From Planctomycetota bacterium (lineage in GTDB: Bacteria > Planctomycetota > PUPC01 > JACPCR01), in NCBI GenBank assembly GCA_030740295.1, contig JASLXP010000771.1, forward strand, positions 1 to 6,103: a stretch of DNA of 6,103 bases. Reading direction: 5' to 3'. Position numbers and translations under genes: made by a program. Shown here one piece after another: positions 5,810 through 6,103 of this stretch (within the stretch, counting starts at the first letter, position 1; every line of letters begins with the position of its first letter). The notes beneath the pieces were generated by a model, which saw nothing but the letters and a program-made list of their open reading frames with translations, searched no databases and was not told the origin of the DNA.

Positions 5810-6103
5810 TCAATCGCCTTCCTTTTCGGCCCCTTCACCTTCCGTTTTCTCCGGCTCCGGCTTGTCTGGTTGCTCGCCTTCCGCTTTCTCAGGCTTTTCT
5901 TCAGTCTCGGCTTCGTTTCCATCGTCTTTTTCTTTCGAAACGGCAGGACTTGATTTGGTCTGAGCCTCTGCAGGTTGCTGAGCTGGATCTGCCCTCCTGG
6001 GTGCGCCAGAGCGGTTCTCCCTGTAGTGATCGACCAGGTTGGCAAGGACGCCGAGAACGAGCATCCTGCCCCGTTCGGCCAGAACCTTGATTTTTTCCAC
6101 CTC
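5810..6103 (-). CDS. Hypothetical protein with E/K/P-rich C-terminal tail (partial, N-terminus beyond right edge)
   Basis: This minus-strand frame is open from the right edge to a TGA at 5810-5812. A GTG at 6100 could start a 96-residue protein, but the frame is still open upstream and only three bases remain, so it may equally be the end of a longer protein. After a short amphipathic or hydrophobic piece (G-R-M-L-V-L-G-V-L-A-N-L-V near residues 11-23 counted from that GTG) the chain becomes a disordered, highly charged tail from about residue 50, built of E, K, P, G and D with loosely repeated E-K-(A/T)-E-G-E units. I recognise no family. Codon use is regular and the acidic tail is natural for a real protein, which favours this frame over the overlapping one. 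It is the upstream neighbour of the dehydrogenase gene with a 50-base gap. Confidence 0.6.
   Translation of the reverse strand, partial: EVEKIKVLAERGRMLVLGVLANLVDHYRENRSGAPRRADPAQQPAEAQTKSSPAVSKEKDDGNEAETEEKPEKAEGEQPDKPEPEKTEGEGAEKEGD

Noticed and set aside
5770..6045. 91-codon minus-strand frame overlapping the E/K/P-rich gene
   Set aside because: Its Lys/Arg-rich product is the frame-shifted reading of the GAA/AAG/CCG-rich tail and it has no ribosome site or motifs.
5632..6090. 152-codon plus-strand open frame
   Set aside because: Overlaps the start of the dehydrogenase and the E/K/P-rich gene in antisense; its serine/leucine/arginine-rich product mirrors the acidic tail codons.
1..6103. 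CRISPR array, tRNA, rRNA or intact insertion sequence
   Set aside because: No regularly spaced repeats, cloverleaf-like segments, rRNA motifs or transposase with terminal repeats were seen by eye on either strand.

Overview
The window reads as ordinary bacterial chromosome of moderate to fairly high GC. It holds six recognisable genes, one decayed gene and several short DNA signals. A DUF4838 lipoprotein, a phytanoyl-CoA dioxygenase (PhyH) family protein, a zinc-less medium-chain dehydrogenase and a six-hairpin-like lipoprotein together are typical of Planctomycetes/Lentisphaerae/Verrucomicrobia-type or Hydrogenedentota/Poribacteria-type environmental bacteria. That placement is inference from gene content only; there is no rRNA or other taxonomic marker here.

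Layout: (1) 1-1894, minus strand, a likely two-gene operon. The PhyH-family oxygenase (1064-1894) comes first, followed after a 39-nt gap by a DUF4838 lipoprotein (start 1024) whose C-terminal part leaves the window on the left. (2) 1895-2413, the gap between divergent genes. It contains the eroded remains of an HNH endonuclease gene on the minus strand (about 1960-2310), an 8-bp inverted repeat in front of the PhyH gene, and a cluster of TTGCTGAA/TTCAGCAA half-sites in front of the rightward gene. (3) 2414-4813, plus strand, a second likely operon. A secreted lipoprotein with an (alpha/alpha)-barrel, glycosidase-like pattern is followed after 6 nt by a family 2 glycosyltransferase of the DPM1/GtrB type with two C-terminal membrane helices. 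(4) 4800-6103, minus strand. A protein with an E/K/P-rich tail (cut by the right edge) is followed by an NAD(P)-dependent zinc-independent MDR dehydrogenase. The dehydrogenase and glycosyltransferase genes converge and overlap by 14 nt at their 3' ends. The glycosyltransferase operon's intrinsic terminator is a perfect 9-bp hairpin lying inside the last codons of the dehydrogenase gene.

The PhyH oxygenase, the MDR dehydrogenase and two putative envelope lipoproteins with carbohydrate-active flavour suggest a lifestyle of scavenging polysaccharides or small organics, with a glycosyltransferase probably working on a lipid-linked sugar. No mobile element with intact ends, CRISPR array, tRNA or rRNA was seen. 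I found no strong case for a new multi-gene system. The best leads are the HNH gene fossil, the terminator embedded in a coding sequence, and the candidate operator cluster.
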